NCBI GenBank assembly: GCA_001599355.1
Contig: BCGQ01000005.1
Coordinates: 376,222 to 440,221 of the forward strand
Length of the DNA stretch: 64,000 nt
Direction of reading: 5' to 3'
From: Nakazawaea peltata
Taxonomy: Eukaryota > Ascomycota > Pichiomycetes > Alaninales > Pachysolenaceae
The position numbers were made by a program, and so were the translations under genes. This document shows, in pieces, positions 52,685 through 63,514 of the stretch. How positions within the stretch are numbered: position 1 is the stretch's first letter; each line of letters opens with the position of its first letter. The notes under the pieces were generated by a model. The model was not told where the DNA came from. It ran no database searches and saw only the letters and a list, made by a program, of their open reading frames with translations.

Positions 52685-55231
52685 ATGACAGTATTAAAAA
52701 CATTAGCCAATTGGCATTTCAAAAAACACTCCAGTACCAAGTGGACTCCTGCACTGGATCCACTTAAAACAACGACCGAGATTCATGTAGATTTGCAAGA
52801 ACATGGTATTATTCCAGATCCATTTATTGATCAGAATGAGAAGGTAGTTCAATGGGTCGGAGAAGAAGCTTGGGATTATAAATCTGAATTCGAGTTGACA
52901 GAGACTGAGCTGCAGCAATTGAGGTACATCAAGTTCAATGGCTTGGATACTTTTGCAAGCGTATATCTCAATGACGAGTTAATCTGGGAATCAGATAATA
53001 TGTTTGAGATTAATCAAGTTGATCTCAAACAAGGTTTGGTTTCGACAGGCTCTAATCAATTGGTGATTCAATTTAGAAGCGCCTTGCTTGAAGCACGTAA
53101 ATTGTCTGATGAGAAATATGATGGTTATGTTCCCAAGGGATTCAACGGTGAAGGGAACAGAAACTATATTAGAAAGGCTCAGTATCATTATGGATGGGAT
53201 TGGGGTCCAATCTTGATGACGTGTGGTCCATATCGACCTATTGAGTTGATTTCTGTATCCCCAATTCACATTAATGAGTTCCATATTTACCCAGTATTCC
53301 CAAATTCTTCCGATTTAACAGAGGTAGAATTGAATGTCGAGCTAGAGTCGGTATGTGATGGGTTAATTGAATCTGAAATCCAGATTTTTGAATTGGGATC
53401 TCATAAAGAGGTTGTGTCTTCGAAAATCGAAATCAATCAAGGGGTATCTCATTTCAAATTCCAGCTCAAGGATGCCAAATTGTGGTTCCCCAAAAATTAT
53501 GGTGATCAACCCATGTATAAATTACAGGTTGGGGATGATATTCTCACCCATACTTTTGGTATTAGAAAGGTAGAAGTAATTCAAGATCTGTTGGAACCAA
53601 AAGGTTCTGGATCTCTGTTCCAATTTGAGGTAAATAACATTCCTATATATTGTTCTGGAGTCAATTGGATTCCTGCTCATTCCTTCCAGACCAAATTGAC
53701 CGCCAATGACTACAAAGACTGGATGAAGTACATTGTTGATGCCAATTTCAATATGGTAAGAATTTGGGGAGGTGGATATTACGAACAAGACATCTTTTAC
53801 GAAGAATGTGATCGCTTAGGGTTGTTAGTTTGGCATGATTTCATGTTTCTGTGTGGACAATATCCTGGAGATGATAAATTTGTATCTGTAGTGAAGAAAG
53901 AAGCAGTTTCACAATTGAAAAGGTTGAGAAACTACTGTTCTATCGCATTATGGTGCGGCAATAATGAAGACTATCAGGTACTGGAGCAGGCAGGTTTAGA
54001 TTGGACCGTAAATACCACAGAAATGAATAGTCATACCTTCCCTGCAAAACGAATATATGAAGAGTTATTACCTAAATGGGTCTCCGAAGTATATGGAGAA
54101 AACCATATTACTTACCATCGTGGATCACCTTATGGAGGAGAAGAAACGACCGATCCTACAATTGGAGATCTTCATCAATGGAATGTTTGGCATGGGAGTC
54201 AAGAAAAGTACCAGGATTGGGATCGTTTGGAAGGTCGTTTTGTCAGCGAATTCGGTATGCTCCTGTTCCTGAGCTATGAACATACTTTATCTAAATGTAT
54301 AACTTCCGATAGTGAATTGTATCCCCAAAGTGAAACGGTTTGTTTCCATAATAAAGCTGAAGGGGCAGAAACGAGATTGGCCAAGTACATCTTCGAGAAT
54401 TTCAAGATCAGTGATATGTCTTTACCTTCATGGTGTCATCTCACTCAGCTCATGCAAGCAGACTGTCTTACCTCTCTGGTAAGACTCTGGAAACGTCATT
54501 GGAAAGGGGGCGATTTGAGATTACAAAGTGGTTATATAGTTTGGCAGATCAATGACTGTTGGCCAGTAAATTCCTGGGGTATAATGGACTTCAACAAAGT
54601 CCCTAAACTGCTGTACTACTCTCTAAGAAGAGAGAATGCAGCCATCACCGTAGGTTCTAAAAGAGTAAAATACACAGTCTCTGGTACTGAACCTTTAAAA
54701 AAGAATAAAAACGATAATGAGCATCAATATGATGATTTCATTTATAAATTGGAATTATGGGTGTCTTCGTTCCTCTTAAAGGCCCAATCGACCTATGTCT
54801 TGAAAGTTCAAATAATCGAAGTCGAAGACGGTTCTTTTGTCGAGACTTTGGAGCTTCCATTACCTGAGATCGCCCCCAATCAGTCGTTTGAATTGGATCA
54901 GAAAATCACTATAAAATCGAAAACTGCTCTCGCGCACATCCGTTTGTATGATCCTGAAGGCCATTTAGTATACAGATTTGTGGATTGGCCTGATCCTGTC
55001 AAATTCTTAAAATTCAATAAGAAACCACAAGTCAAATTGGAGGTCACGGGACAAAATTCTGTGGTGTTGATCTCGTCTTATCCTGTGAAAGGTGTTGAGA
55101 TTTACTCTACTTCTGAAATTTTGAGATTATCTGACAACTTTATCGATTTGATTCCGGGTGAACCAGTGACCATCTCTGTTGAGAACCAGCCAATCCCGGC
55201 CGATTTACAAATCAGATACTACGATATGTGA
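52685..55231 (+). CDS. GH2 beta-mannosidase
   Basis: 848 residues from the ATG at 52685; open lead codons upstream are not counted. The fold order is the GH2 one: jelly-roll sugar-binding domain, immunoglobulin-like domain, then a TIM barrel. The acid/base Glu428 lies in LWCGNNEDY and the nucleophile Glu522 in VSEFGM; DWGPILMTCGPYRPIELIS and RIWGGGYYEQDIFYEECD are typical of beta-mannosidase. There is no signal peptide, so it should be intracellular and act on short beta-mannosides taken up or released from N-glycan cores. Beta-mannosidases are patchy among yeasts and absent from baker's yeast. Nothing in base or codon use stands out as foreign. Confidence 0.93.
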   Translation: MTVLKTLANWHFKKHSSTKWTPALDPLKTTTEIHVDLQEHGIIPDPFIDQNEKVVQWVGEEAWDYKSEFELTETELQQLRYIKFNGLDTFASVYLNDELIWESDNMFEINQVDLKQGLVSTGSNQLVIQFRSALLEARKLSDEKYDGYVPKGFNGEGNRNYIRKAQYHYGWDWGPILMTCGPYRPIELISVSPIHINEFHIYPVFPNSSDLTEVELNVELESVCDGLIESEIQIFELGSHKEVVSSKIEINQGVSHFKFQLKDAKLWFPKNYGDQPMYKLQVGDDILTHTFGIRKVEVIQDLLEPKGSGSLFQFEVNNIPIYCSGVNWIPAHSFQTKLTANDYKDWMKYIVDANFNMVRIWGGGYYEQDIFYEECDRLGLLVWHDFMFLCGQYPGDDKFVSVVKKEAVSQLKRLRNYCSIALWCGNNEDYQVLEQAGLDWTVNTTEMNSHTFPAKRIYEELLPKWVSEVYGENHITYHRGSPYGGEETTDPTIGDLHQWNVWHGSQEKYQDWDRLEGRFVSEFGMLLFLSYEHTLSKCITSDSELYPQSETVCFHNKAEGAETRLAKYIFENFKISDMSLPSWCHLTQLMQADCLTSLVRLWKRHWKGGDLRLQSGYIVWQINDCWPVNSWGIMDFNKVPKLLYYSLRRENAAITVGSKRVKYTVSGTEPLKKNKNDNEHQYDDFIYKLELWVSSFLLKAQSTYVLKVQIIEVEDGSFVETLELPLPEIAPNQSFELDQKITIKSKTALAHIRLYDPEGHLVYRFVDWPDPVKFLKFNKKPQVKLEVTGQNSVVLISSYPVKGVEIYSTSEILRLSDNFIDLIPGEPVTISVENQPIPADLQIRYYDM

Positions 55232-55376
55232 ATTAATATAAATTAAACTATTAACCTAAAAATATAAACTAAACTATTAAGATATTAAATTATGCTGTAA
55301 TCTAACGTTGTAAAAACTTATAAGATAATGAATGAATAAATGATATGGACATGATAAAGATTCGTGAGAAGCGAGA

Positions 55377-56756
55377 CTAGTGTTTGGCAGGATTTCCGAC
55401 AGAAGGACCTCCAACACTGCTCAATGATGTAGTTGATGAGTTCATATTGATGTCCAGCTCAAATAAAGAAGAGTTTGAAGAGCGAGTCTCCTCTTCAATA
55501 GCAGTTGGAATTTGATTGTTATTAGCGGAAGAAGTTGTTCCCGAAACTGCGGCAACGTCTCCAACTGGTGTTGGATATGAAAAACCTCTGGAACGGATAG
55601 CACCTTCCAATTTCAGTTGTGGCTGCGACAAGTCCATTTGAGATCCATTGTTATGGAATGTGGACATTTCATAGTCATCACCGGCAACGTAACGATAGGA
55701 ATAATTCTCGACATCAGCAAAGGTCAAGAAATCAATCTTAGAGTAGCTGAAACGACACCATTTACTAAGGTCCATAACTGGTAAAATTGTATATCTCACC
55801 ATGGTAAAGACAACGACAGACAAACAAGAGCCTGCAATCAAGTCTATGAAATAATGATGAGTCAAGTACATGGTACACCACCATAACCAAGCCACGTAAC
55901 CCCACAGGAATAAAGTGGCTTTAGGGAATAACCAGGACAAGAACAATGCCTCCATAGTAGCTGAACCACTGTGCAACGACGGGAAAGCACCAAAGACTAA
56001 AGGAGAATTCTCGAAGGTGGTGGTATACATATCGAAACCGAATAAAACATCGATTCTTCCTAATCCACCAGGCGATCCCTTCATCGAATAATCAGCAGGG
56101 TTTAAACCGTGGATCAATTTATACCAAGGTGGAGCACTTGGGAACAAATTCTGTACAATAACACCGATCAAATTCATATAACCAAACAGCATTGAATAAG
56201 ATCTCAAAGCTGTTGGAGGACCAAACACCCAAATCATGGCGGCAAGAACAAATGGGAAACTAAAATGGATGATTCCATATGGTAACCAAGCAAGTAAATC
56301 TAATAAAGAGTTAGGAGAGGCAGCCAAGATATTACTGATATTATCTCCATAGAAAATAGTCTCTGTAGCAGGTAATACTTGAACACTGATTGGTGGTTTC
56401 CATGATGATGGGATCTTGGAACTGGAAAAGAACAAGAAAACCCAAGTCAAAATTGGCAAAGCATGCAAAAAGAATTGAGAAGTTAATGGTACTGCAATAA
56501 GGGTGAAGTAGGTGAGCAGAATCAACATCTTCAACAAGAAATGGATCGGTATCACGACGAAAACGAAGCAGTTGACGAGCGCGAGGAATGAATAATGCAC
56601 AATCTCAAAAGTGGTGAACTTATGTTTGGACAATTTCTCGTAAGAGTGGACTGGATTCAAGTTCCAGTCCAAATCAAACTCGTTAGTCCGTTTTTCGGAG
56701 AGAAAATGTTTCTTGTATAATCCCCAAGGGACATCCAATACTTTCGGAAGAGCCAT
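55377..56756 (-). CDS. AUR1: AUR1, inositol phosphorylceramide synthase
   Basis: 459 residues; the yeast family is 400-480. It transfers phosphoinositol to ceramide in the Golgi, after the ceramide synthase step. Six or more membrane segments are visible. The catalytic PAP2-like motifs are FGAFPSLHSGSATMEALF, with the first His, and LTHHYFIDLIAG, with the second His and the Asp. The C-terminal cytosolic tail is Ser/Thr/Asn-rich. The ATG at 56754-56756 fits the conserved N-terminus. Aureobasidin A resistance positions are not assessed here because they need an alignment. Confidence 0.96.
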   Translation of the reverse strand: MALPKVLDVPWGLYKKHFLSEKRTNEFDLDWNLNPVHSYEKLSKHKFTTFEIVHYSFLALVNCFVFVVIPIHFLLKMLILLTYFTLIAVPLTSQFFLHALPILTWVFLFFSSSKIPSSWKPPISVQVLPATETIFYGDNISNILAASPNSLLDLLAWLPYGIIHFSFPFVLAAMIWVFGPPTALRSYSMLFGYMNLIGVIVQNLFPSAPPWYKLIHGLNPADYSMKGSPGGLGRIDVLFGFDMYTTTFENSPLVFGAFPSLHSGSATMEALFLSWLFPKATLFLWGYVAWLWWCTMYLTHHYFIDLIAGSCLSVVVFTMVRYTILPVMDLSKWCRFSYSKIDFLTFADVENYSYRYVAGDDYEMSTFHNNGSQMDLSQPQLKLEGAIRSRGFSYPTPVGDVAAVSGTTSSANNNQIPTAIEEETRSSNSSLFELDINMNSSTTSLSSVGGPSVGNPAKH

Positions 56757-57415
56757 TCTATCAGATGTATTAGTTATTAAATCAGCGCTATCACGATCTT
56801 CAATCCACTAACCTCTTTATAAGTGGTTTATTTTTCTCCTTTTCCTTTTTCCCTCTATTTATTTTGGTTCTATTTTGGCTATGAGAAAAAAGAAACGAAA
56901 AAGTTTATAGAGCGGAAGGGAGCAGAGCAAAAAAGGGGGCAGGACGGAGGGGGAAGGACACAGAAGAGACCCTGAAGGACACTGAAGGGACACTGACTAC
57001 AGAGGATATGAAGTTGGGAAGGTAGAACTGAACTTCAGATATCAAAAGATTCAGCCTGGGTATCCCTTCAAAAACGTCCCAGCCTTTACTACGGTGAAAA
57101 ATCTCCCATCTCTCGATCCCAATGTTCCACTCCGTCATATGTCATAGCTACTATTGGTAATGAAAAAAGAAATTTTCACTGCTAATTTAATCTTTTGCTA
57201 ACGTTTCTTTTTGATTCCGGGAGGCAAGTGCCGTTATGTACCGGATTACTGCCAATTGAAAATGGATATTTTTACGTGTCAATAAAGGAACTTTTGAATG
57301 CTTATTTAGGCAATTTTATCACCTTCTTAATTAGGCGTTTTATACTCTGCTATTTATCTAGAAAACTCATCTTTGCAAAATACTCCATCCCAAAGATCAT
57401 CACCTCGTCAAAGCA
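56757..57415. other. Divergent promoter region, AUR1 and BYE1
   Basis: 659 bases. A purine-rich stretch with GAAGGGACACTGA units occurs at about 56960-56998. Nothing else is seen. Confidence 0.55.
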
Positions 57416-59395
57416 ATGTCTGATACAGAGATTCGACGCTCTAGTAGATCCACTAAGGGCAAGCATTCGAGATTGGAGTATGAACACGAACTCGAAGTTG
57501 AATTGCTGGCCCAAAAAAGAGCCCTCTCTCCTTCTCCTAACGACACCCTGAAAAAGCCCAAGCTTGACGATGATAATAATACTGTACCTGAAGATTCTGA
57601 CGAAGAATTCATCGATCCAGAGGATGGATCTGTAAATTGTCTTGTGTGTGGAGCTAATGATTCCAATTTCGACGAGGCTACTGACACCTTAGGAATGATG
57701 GTGGAATGTGGGAAGTGTAAAACTTGGCAACATTCCAAGTGTCTTTTAGGTCATACCGATGAGCTGAAAGTGCCCGAAGATTATCTTTGTAATGTCTGTG
57801 CTCCAGAGAGATATCCTAATTTGACAATAGCGCCAGCTCTGAAAACGTCTAAGAGAGCTTCATCTACTAAGAAACTGAAGACTAACGTCCCAGTGCCTAC
57901 AGCTAATACCAAGATCAGAAACTCGGTCAAAGATACCTTTTACAAATTATTTACACAGTTATTACCAAAACTTGACGTTGACAAATCTCGTCTCGAAGAA
58001 ATTGCTCGCAAACATTCTGAAGAATTAGAAGATCGAGTCTATGAACATTATGCTATAAAGAAAGCCCCTTCTCCAGGTCAAAAATACTCTGAAAAATCCA
58101 GACAGTTGTATTCCAATTTGAAGGACTCCAAGAATATCTTGTATAAACAAGTATGTGAAGGGAGTCTCAGTATGGATCAATTGAGTTTGATGTCACCACA
58201 AGAGTTATTGAATCCCGATTTACAAAAGTTTTCCAAGCAAGTCATGCAGCAACTGATCCATGATTCGGTGTTGAAACCGATCTCGAAGCCTACATTCAAG
58301 AAGACTCATAAGGGTGATGAATTAGTTGAGGATGACAATGTGAACGATGTGGAAGTGGCCAGTACTGGGTTATTGTTTTCGAAAGTTGGTAAAAATAAAG
58401 AGAATGACCCTAACACTGAATCCAATGCTGAACCAGCTAACATCGAATCCACTCAACCTACAGACATAGAAGTATCAGATGAAGATATTGATCAAAGAAC
58501 AGATTTTGACAATGGTCATTTGGATAACCTGACAGAAGGTGATGAAAACCTGTATAATTACGAAGATGTAGGTCTAGACAAAGATTTAGATAACATTCTC
58601 AATGATGAATCTGAGCCAAAACCGGATGAAAACTCCGAAAAAGCTATCGAAGAATCAGAGTCAGATTACGAACCTGAATATGAGCCAGATCCAGAAATCT
58701 GGACTGGTGAATTAACCTTTCCAGGTATATGTAACTTTGAAAGTAAATTGGAATTCTTAGCCACTACAAGTTCAAAAGATTTCAATGATGAGATGGATTT
58801 CAATAAGAAACTGTTAGAAAAATTCACTATCAAAAATTACTTAGAGGTGGAGGGGAGATTAGACTACAGAAAGCTGCTTGACTATTTGACCAAAATCGTC
58901 AAGACCAGGTATTTAGATATTTGTAAAGTGTCTTATACCACAGACGAATCTAATTTCCAGAGATTATTCCAATATTTCCAGCAACGTGATAAAATCGGTG
59001 TCATTGGTAACCGGCCAGCTTTTGTTAAAGATTGTTATCTTTTCACATTTAGCGCAGAGTTCATTCTGCAAGCGAAAAATCTGGAGCTTGAAGACGGTAA
59101 ATTTGGCGCCTTGGTTAACTCACTTAAACAGGATATTTTCGCCAAATTGAATATCGAGGATACGATCTTGTTGATATTTGTGTTGAAACATGACTTGGTC
59201 CAAGATCTGAACACCGTACCTGCTCTGAAATCTCTTCCTAAATACTTATTGAATTTACCCCCAGACTTCTATAAATTGAACCAGAATAACCAGAGAAAAT
59301 TTGTCGAAGTTGCGCAGCTTAGTGAATCAAAGGGGAGACCGTTGACGCAGTATGAAATTAATAGTTTGATCAAGAATTTACTTCTTGGGAATTGA
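57416..59395 (+). CDS. BYE1: BYE1-like transcription regulator (PHD, TFIIS-like, SPOC)
   Basis: 659 residues; baker's yeast Bye1 has 594. It binds RNA polymerase II through its TFIIS-like domain and methylated H3K4 through its PHD finger. A basic N-terminus precedes the PHD finger at about residues 75-130 (CLVCG, then MVECGKCKTWQHSKCLLGH and YLCNVC). A TFIIS central-type domain at about 165-300 has RNSVKDTFYKLF and NILYKQVCEGSL. An acidic low-complexity middle precedes a SPOC-type domain at about 430-600 (IWTGELTFPGI). This three-domain order is specific to Bye1. Confidence 0.93.
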   Translation: MSDTEIRRSSRSTKGKHSRLEYEHELEVELLAQKRALSPSPNDTLKKPKLDDDNNTVPEDSDEEFIDPEDGSVNCLVCGANDSNFDEATDTLGMMVECGKCKTWQHSKCLLGHTDELKVPEDYLCNVCAPERYPNLTIAPALKTSKRASSTKKLKTNVPVPTANTKIRNSVKDTFYKLFTQLLPKLDVDKSRLEEIARKHSEELEDRVYEHYAIKKAPSPGQKYSEKSRQLYSNLKDSKNILYKQVCEGSLSMDQLSLMSPQELLNPDLQKFSKQVMQQLIHDSVLKPISKPTFKKTHKGDELVEDDNVNDVEVASTGLLFSKVGKNKENDPNTESNAEPANIESTQPTDIEVSDEDIDQRTDFDNGHLDNLTEGDENLYNYEDVGLDKDLDNILNDESEPKPDENSEKAIEESESDYEPEYEPDPEIWTGELTFPGICNFESKLEFLATTSSKDFNDEMDFNKKLLEKFTIKNYLEVEGRLDYRKLLDYLTKIVKTRYLDICKVSYTTDESNFQRLFQYFQQRDKIGVIGNRPAFVKDCYLFTFSAEFILQAKNLELEDGKFGALVNSLKQDIFAKLNIEDTILLIFVLKHDLVQDLNTVPALKSLPKYLLNLPPDFYKLNQNNQRKFVEVAQLSESKGRPLTQYEINSLIKNLLLGN

Positions 59396-59957
59396 TGTAT
59401 GATAAGCATGAGATATAGGAAGTGTAGGCGGTAGATGTAGAATGGTCTTTTTTGGCTGTACTCCTAAAGTGCTTCTCACTACTGGCTTCTCACTACTGGC
59501 TACTCAGTACTGGCTACGCACTACTCACTACGCACTACTCACTACGCACTACTCACTACGCACTACTCATTATTTTCTTCTATCTTTCTTCATTCCCTCT
59601 CTTCTTTTTCTTCTCTTCCTATCTCTTCTTCTGTTCTCTTCGCTATCTCATACACTCTTTACTCTACTCTTCTATGCTCTATCCTCTATTCCTACACTCA
59701 TTCAAACATGAAAACAGAATAATTATATTAACTAATATAACCATCAATTATATAATGAGATGAAAACAATATTATTGTTTCCAGTTTTTTTATATATATT
59801 TTGTTCAAACTATCTCAGATTCTTCGATAGTATGAGGTTTTGTCCATATATTAATATGAACTATTGTTGTTTGTTGTTCACCCATCATTATTAAAACAAA
59901 AGAAAACTAAAAGATAAAAAAGGAAGTGCTAAAAATAAAACTTAAACATTAAACTGT
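59396..59957. repeat. Convergent gap with an ACTCACTACGCACT repeat
   Basis: 562 bases. At about 59468-59572 there is an array of GGCTTCTCACTACT-like units passing into CACTACTCACTACG units (four or five copies). A CTT-rich tract follows at about 59575-59640. This lies between the BYE1 stop and the RPL14 stop. No gene is seen. Confidence 0.75.
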
Positions 59958-60675
59958 TTAAGCCTTAGCAGCAGCCTTCTTGACAGCGTAGTTTCTTTGC
60001 TTCTTCAAGACAACGACTTGGAATCTCTCGAAGTCGGTCAAGGCAGCTCTTCTCTCCTTTTGAGCCAACTTCTTAGCCCAAGAAGAAGCCTCCCACTTAG
60101 CTTGAACACCGGAAGCGGCGAACTTCTTAGCAACAGTGGCGGTTCTGGAACCTCTTGGCAACTTCTCAACGGTGAATGGGGTCAAGACAATTCTGCCCAA
60201 AGCGGCAACTTGTCTGGCAACACCGGTGGATGGACCATCGATCAAAACCTAAAAAAAACTTGTTAGTATAATGGTTCAAAAGTCTGTAATGAGAATATTG
60301 GGTTAGGAATGATTTGGGCTTTATATCATAGTATGGTCCCTGTTGAATATATTAATATGATCACTACCTTCCTTGTATTATTGTTCATTATCTTTAAACG
60401 CCCATGGAATAAATAGTCATTTCAATATCCAAATATGGTCTAAATCATTCATCTTGTTTGATTAACACTTTATAGTATTCTCCCATCTTTCGTTATCAAT
60501 CTGATACATTTCAAAGTCCCTCTTCATCCATTTCTCAATATTCATATCTTGATCATGTTTTACATACTCTCTTTTGGTCGAGGATCTCAACAATAACGGC
60601 TAATTGCTTGTTGTTGACTAAGACAACACGGCCGACTTCGACAAATCTCCAGTTGGCAGCTTTAACAGACGACAT
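59958..60675 (-). CDS. RPL14: RPL14, large-subunit ribosomal protein eL14, spliced
   Basis: Exon 1 is 60568-60675 (ATG at 60673-60675, 36 codons). The intron is 60249-60567 (319 bases, donor GTATGT, TACTAAC branch, T-rich acceptor TTTTTTTTAG). Exon 2 is 59958-60248. The product has 132 residues; baker's yeast Rpl14 has 138. It reads [20 protein letters not shown], then [17 protein letters not shown] across the junction and [38 protein letters not shown] in essence, all eL14 hallmarks. CTG was not noticed in this highly expressed gene. A possible intronic snoRNA was looked for and not found. Confidence 0.97.
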
Positions 60676-61574
60676 TTCTATTGTATCTATGTATTAGTTG
60701 GTGATAAAAACTATACCTTGAACAACAAGTATATTTGAAGAAGTTTTTTTTTCTATAATTTTTTTCTTTGCAGTATTGAAGTTGAAAATTTTTTTCTTGC
60801 CTTAAAGATTTTCTTCGGTAGGGTAGAGTGGTGTAATGATGTGTTTTTGGCTCGGAAAATGAAGAGCAGAAAAAGGTAATTGTGCGCAGAAATATTATAT
60901 GTGACTTTGTTTTCGTGAAAAAGTGTTTAGTGAGTCACGTGAGTAAATCTAGGGCAAATATGTATCTCGAATATTTGTGTTTGGGCGGACGACTATCTTG
61001 GGATGAAAAATCAGGATTTATAGCTGGAGATTTATAGATAGAGTTGTAGAAGCAGATATTATAGAACGAGTATTCAGTGGAATTTACTGGGATGTTTATT
61101 GAGATCCATTTTTAAAAGTAAGTAACGGCCCATTTTCTTGAAGAATATATTATGATGAATATAATTTGCGGTTGAGAGTGAATTGTGGGTGACACGCCTA
61201 GTTGCCATACCAAACACGATTACACAGCATGCGAAAGACTATTTTTACGACTGAAAATTATACTTCAAGATCCAATTCGATTGAAGAAAAGTTACTAACG
61301 TGATATGATTATAGTGTTAACTCAATAATTAAACTCAATAAACCATATTGATATACTGAATTGTAGTCTACATCTCCCACTTGAATGCCCTACCTCAACT
61401 ATGCTGAGCATAGAGTTGTATGTAGTCCTTCATTAATTTCCTATTTAGTTAACTTCCTATAAAGGAATTCATCCCGCCTCCTCAGAAATATTTGTAAATT
61501 CGAAGCAATCAATAACAACACCTAATTAGATTGTTAGATAGACGTGAACAGTAGTAGATAGAGCTACAATCGAT
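60676..61574. other. Divergent promoter region, RPL14 and SFT1
   Basis: 899 bases. TGAGTCACGTG at 60931-60941 joins a Gcn4-type TGAGTCA with a Cbf1-type CACGTG core, 256 bases before the RPL14 ATG. I see no RNA gene. Confidence 0.55.
60931..60941 (+). promoter_or_regulatory. Overlapping TGAGTCA and CACGTG motifs
   Basis: An exact TGAGTCA (bZIP, Gcn4 type) shares two bases with an exact CACGTG (bHLH, Cbf1 type). Either could act on RPL14; both functions are inferred. Confidence 0.4.
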
Positions 61575-61930
61575 ATGTCGAGTCACACTTATTCACAGAG
61601 AGAATCAGAGGTAAGTATACTCAGAACGTAAATACCGAAAGATACTGGAAACTAACATTATTTACCCACCAGAACAATGAGAGGTTTGACCTGCTAGCTT
61701 CCAAGTTGAATACCTTCAAAAACATCACTCAGGATATCCAAGAACAGTCCATTCAGGACACTTTCAACATTGAGAACATGAATGAGACCATATCTAATCT
61801 TTTCAGTGGGATTAAGAACACTTCTTCTCGTTTGACTAGGGTCATGAACCAAAGCAGCAATATGACCAAGATGATTGTAACTGGATTGGTGATCTTCTTC
61901 GTCATATGGACGCTCTTTAAGTTCTGGTAA
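61575..61930 (+). CDS. SFT1: SFT1-like Golgi SNARE, spliced
   Basis: Exon 1 is 61575-61610 (12 codons). The intron is 61611-61672 (62 bases, donor GTAAGT, ACTAAC branch, acceptor CCAG). Exon 2 is 61673-61930. The product has 97 residues, the same length as baker's yeast Sft1, a Qc-SNARE of intra-Golgi retrograde traffic. It starts MSSHTYSQRESENNERFD. A heptad SNARE helix follows with the central polar Gln layer likely in the QEQSIQDT to NLFSGI part, and then a C-terminal anchor (IVTGLVIFFVIWTLFKFW). BET1 is the main alternative, but it has a longer N-terminus. Confidence 0.85.
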
Positions 61931-61986
61931 GAAAGAGTTGTTTTCATCAATAAATTGCATATATTTCTATACAGTTAGCTGTAGAT

Positions 61987-62772
61987 CTAATGTTTCCCTC
62001 CGGCAACATCCTGTCCCAATTTATAGTTACCGATGGCTTTACCCCATTGAACCTTTGATCTATTGATAGGCAATTGTCTTCTCAAGGTTTTGAAGTATTC
62101 CTCGTTCAATTTAGAAACGTCTACTAACAACTTCTTTTCAAACTCATCCTCGAATTGGCTGATCTCGTTGACAAGCTTTGTAATAGTAACAGATGACTTT
62201 TCTTGAGAGTGAGAAGTTGCCAATCTTACGTTTCCTTCCTCATAGTAGTGAACCTGCACCTTAACAGTACCCTCTAGCGTTTGAGAGCTCTTGTTGTAAA
62301 TATATGTGGAAATCCACTTACCGTTATAGTAGTTCTTTGGGTTCAATTTCTCTCCAATGATTATAATGGCCAATTCTTCGTCAGATTTTGGGATTATTGT
62401 GTAGTGATAGCTCGAAGGGAAGTGATCCTCAGCGTAGGCGGCAAGACTATCATTGATTTTATCGAACTCATTGTCGAGATCTTCATCGAAATCTTCGATA
62501 TCGATGGCAATTGACTTCTCCAAATCAACATTGAACTTCTTTTTCAGCACATAATCCAGATACTTGGCACCTGATTTGTTATAAGCAGATGCAATAGTAT
62601 ATGATGATCCCAACTTCAATAATTGGGGAGTCTCAGTAATCAATTCATCGTAAGCAGAGGACAAGTTCTTGGACAGATCATTGAGAATGGATTTGATATT
62701 AGCTGATACTTGAGCCAATTCACCTGCTGGTGTGTCTTTGACGAATTCAGTGACGATGGAATCCAGAGACAT
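61987..62772 (-). CDS. CAP1: CAP1, F-actin capping protein alpha subunit
   Basis: 261 residues; baker's yeast Cap1 has 268. With Cap2 it caps barbed ends of actin filaments at cortical patches. Features are an N-terminal helical part, the central strand region with KWISTYIYN, and the C-terminal signature LRRQLPINRSKVQWGKAIGN, which leads to the actin-binding tentacle. It converges on SFT1 with only 56 bases between the stops. Confidence 0.95.
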   Translation of the reverse strand: MSLDSIVTEFVKDTPAGELAQVSANIKSILNDLSKNLSSAYDELITETPQLLKLGSSYTIASAYNKSGAKYLDYVLKKKFNVDLEKSIAIDIEDFDEDLDNEFDKINDSLAAYAEDHFPSSYHYTIIPKSDEELAIIIIGEKLNPKNYYNGKWISTYIYNKSSQTLEGTVKVQVHYYEEGNVRLATSHSQEKSSVTITKLVNEISQFEDEFEKKLLVDVSKLNEEYFKTLRRQLPINRSKVQWGKAIGNYKLGQDVAGGKH

Positions 62773-63514
62773 TATTTAATTGATTGATAAGATGGTGGAT
62801 GTCAATCGATTTATATTTACGTTGCTTTAATAAAAGGAGGATTTGAGTGTGTGATTATGATTTCTATTAAGGGAATATTGATAATTTCCTGATGAGGAAA
62901 TATGAGATTGGTTAAGGGGCACAGGGAGGAAAAGGAAAAGGAAAATGAGAAAGGGAAGGAGGAGAAAAGGGAGATGGGGGAGCAGACAGTAGGGAGCAGA
63001 CAGCAGCAAGTAGACAGGAGCAAACAAGCTAAACTCTATCATTAAAACAACCTGTGAACTATAAATACCTCAACTTCGTATTGTCTTGGGGCTCAATATA
63101 ACCTTCACAAACACTTCCAACATCTAAAGTTTAATTAACTGCATCTCTTATATAATATATATTACATTATTGATTTGCAATGACAAGAAGGTCCAAAAAA
63201 TGACTCAATAAGGAAATAGATACAACACAACACAATAAAAGACTAAACTTTTGATGACCACTGCTCTCTTTATTGCTCCCTGAAGATCTCTCATCTCGTA
63301 AATGAATTATCTAACCATAACCTCGATCGGCTCCGTTGCACCCCCTGACGTAACCCCTCACCCTCCTGATCTTCCCCAGCACCAGATGCGCAACACTATT
63401 TTTATATAAGAAAAATAGCTTGGGAAAACCAGGCAACCAAGAGACTTGATCTGAATCCCATAGTTAAGCGCCAAGAGTATCGGGTACCGATTCTGTGCAT
63501 TGGAGTACTGCAAA
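62773..63514. repeat. Divergent region with a purine-rich tract
   Basis: 742 bases between the CAP1 and methyltransferase starts. At about 62918-63025 the plus strand is purine-rich (GGAAAAGGAAAAGGAAAATGAG), with GGAGCAGACAG units repeated two to three times. No gene is seen. Confidence 0.6.

Noticed and set aside
57195-57551. 118-codon plus-strand frame before BYE1
   Set aside because: It overlaps the BYE1 start in another frame and has no features; likely chance in AT-rich promoter sequence.
60249-60567. snoRNA inside the RPL14 intron
   Set aside because: No RTGATGA/CTGA pair or H/ACA signature was found on either strand.
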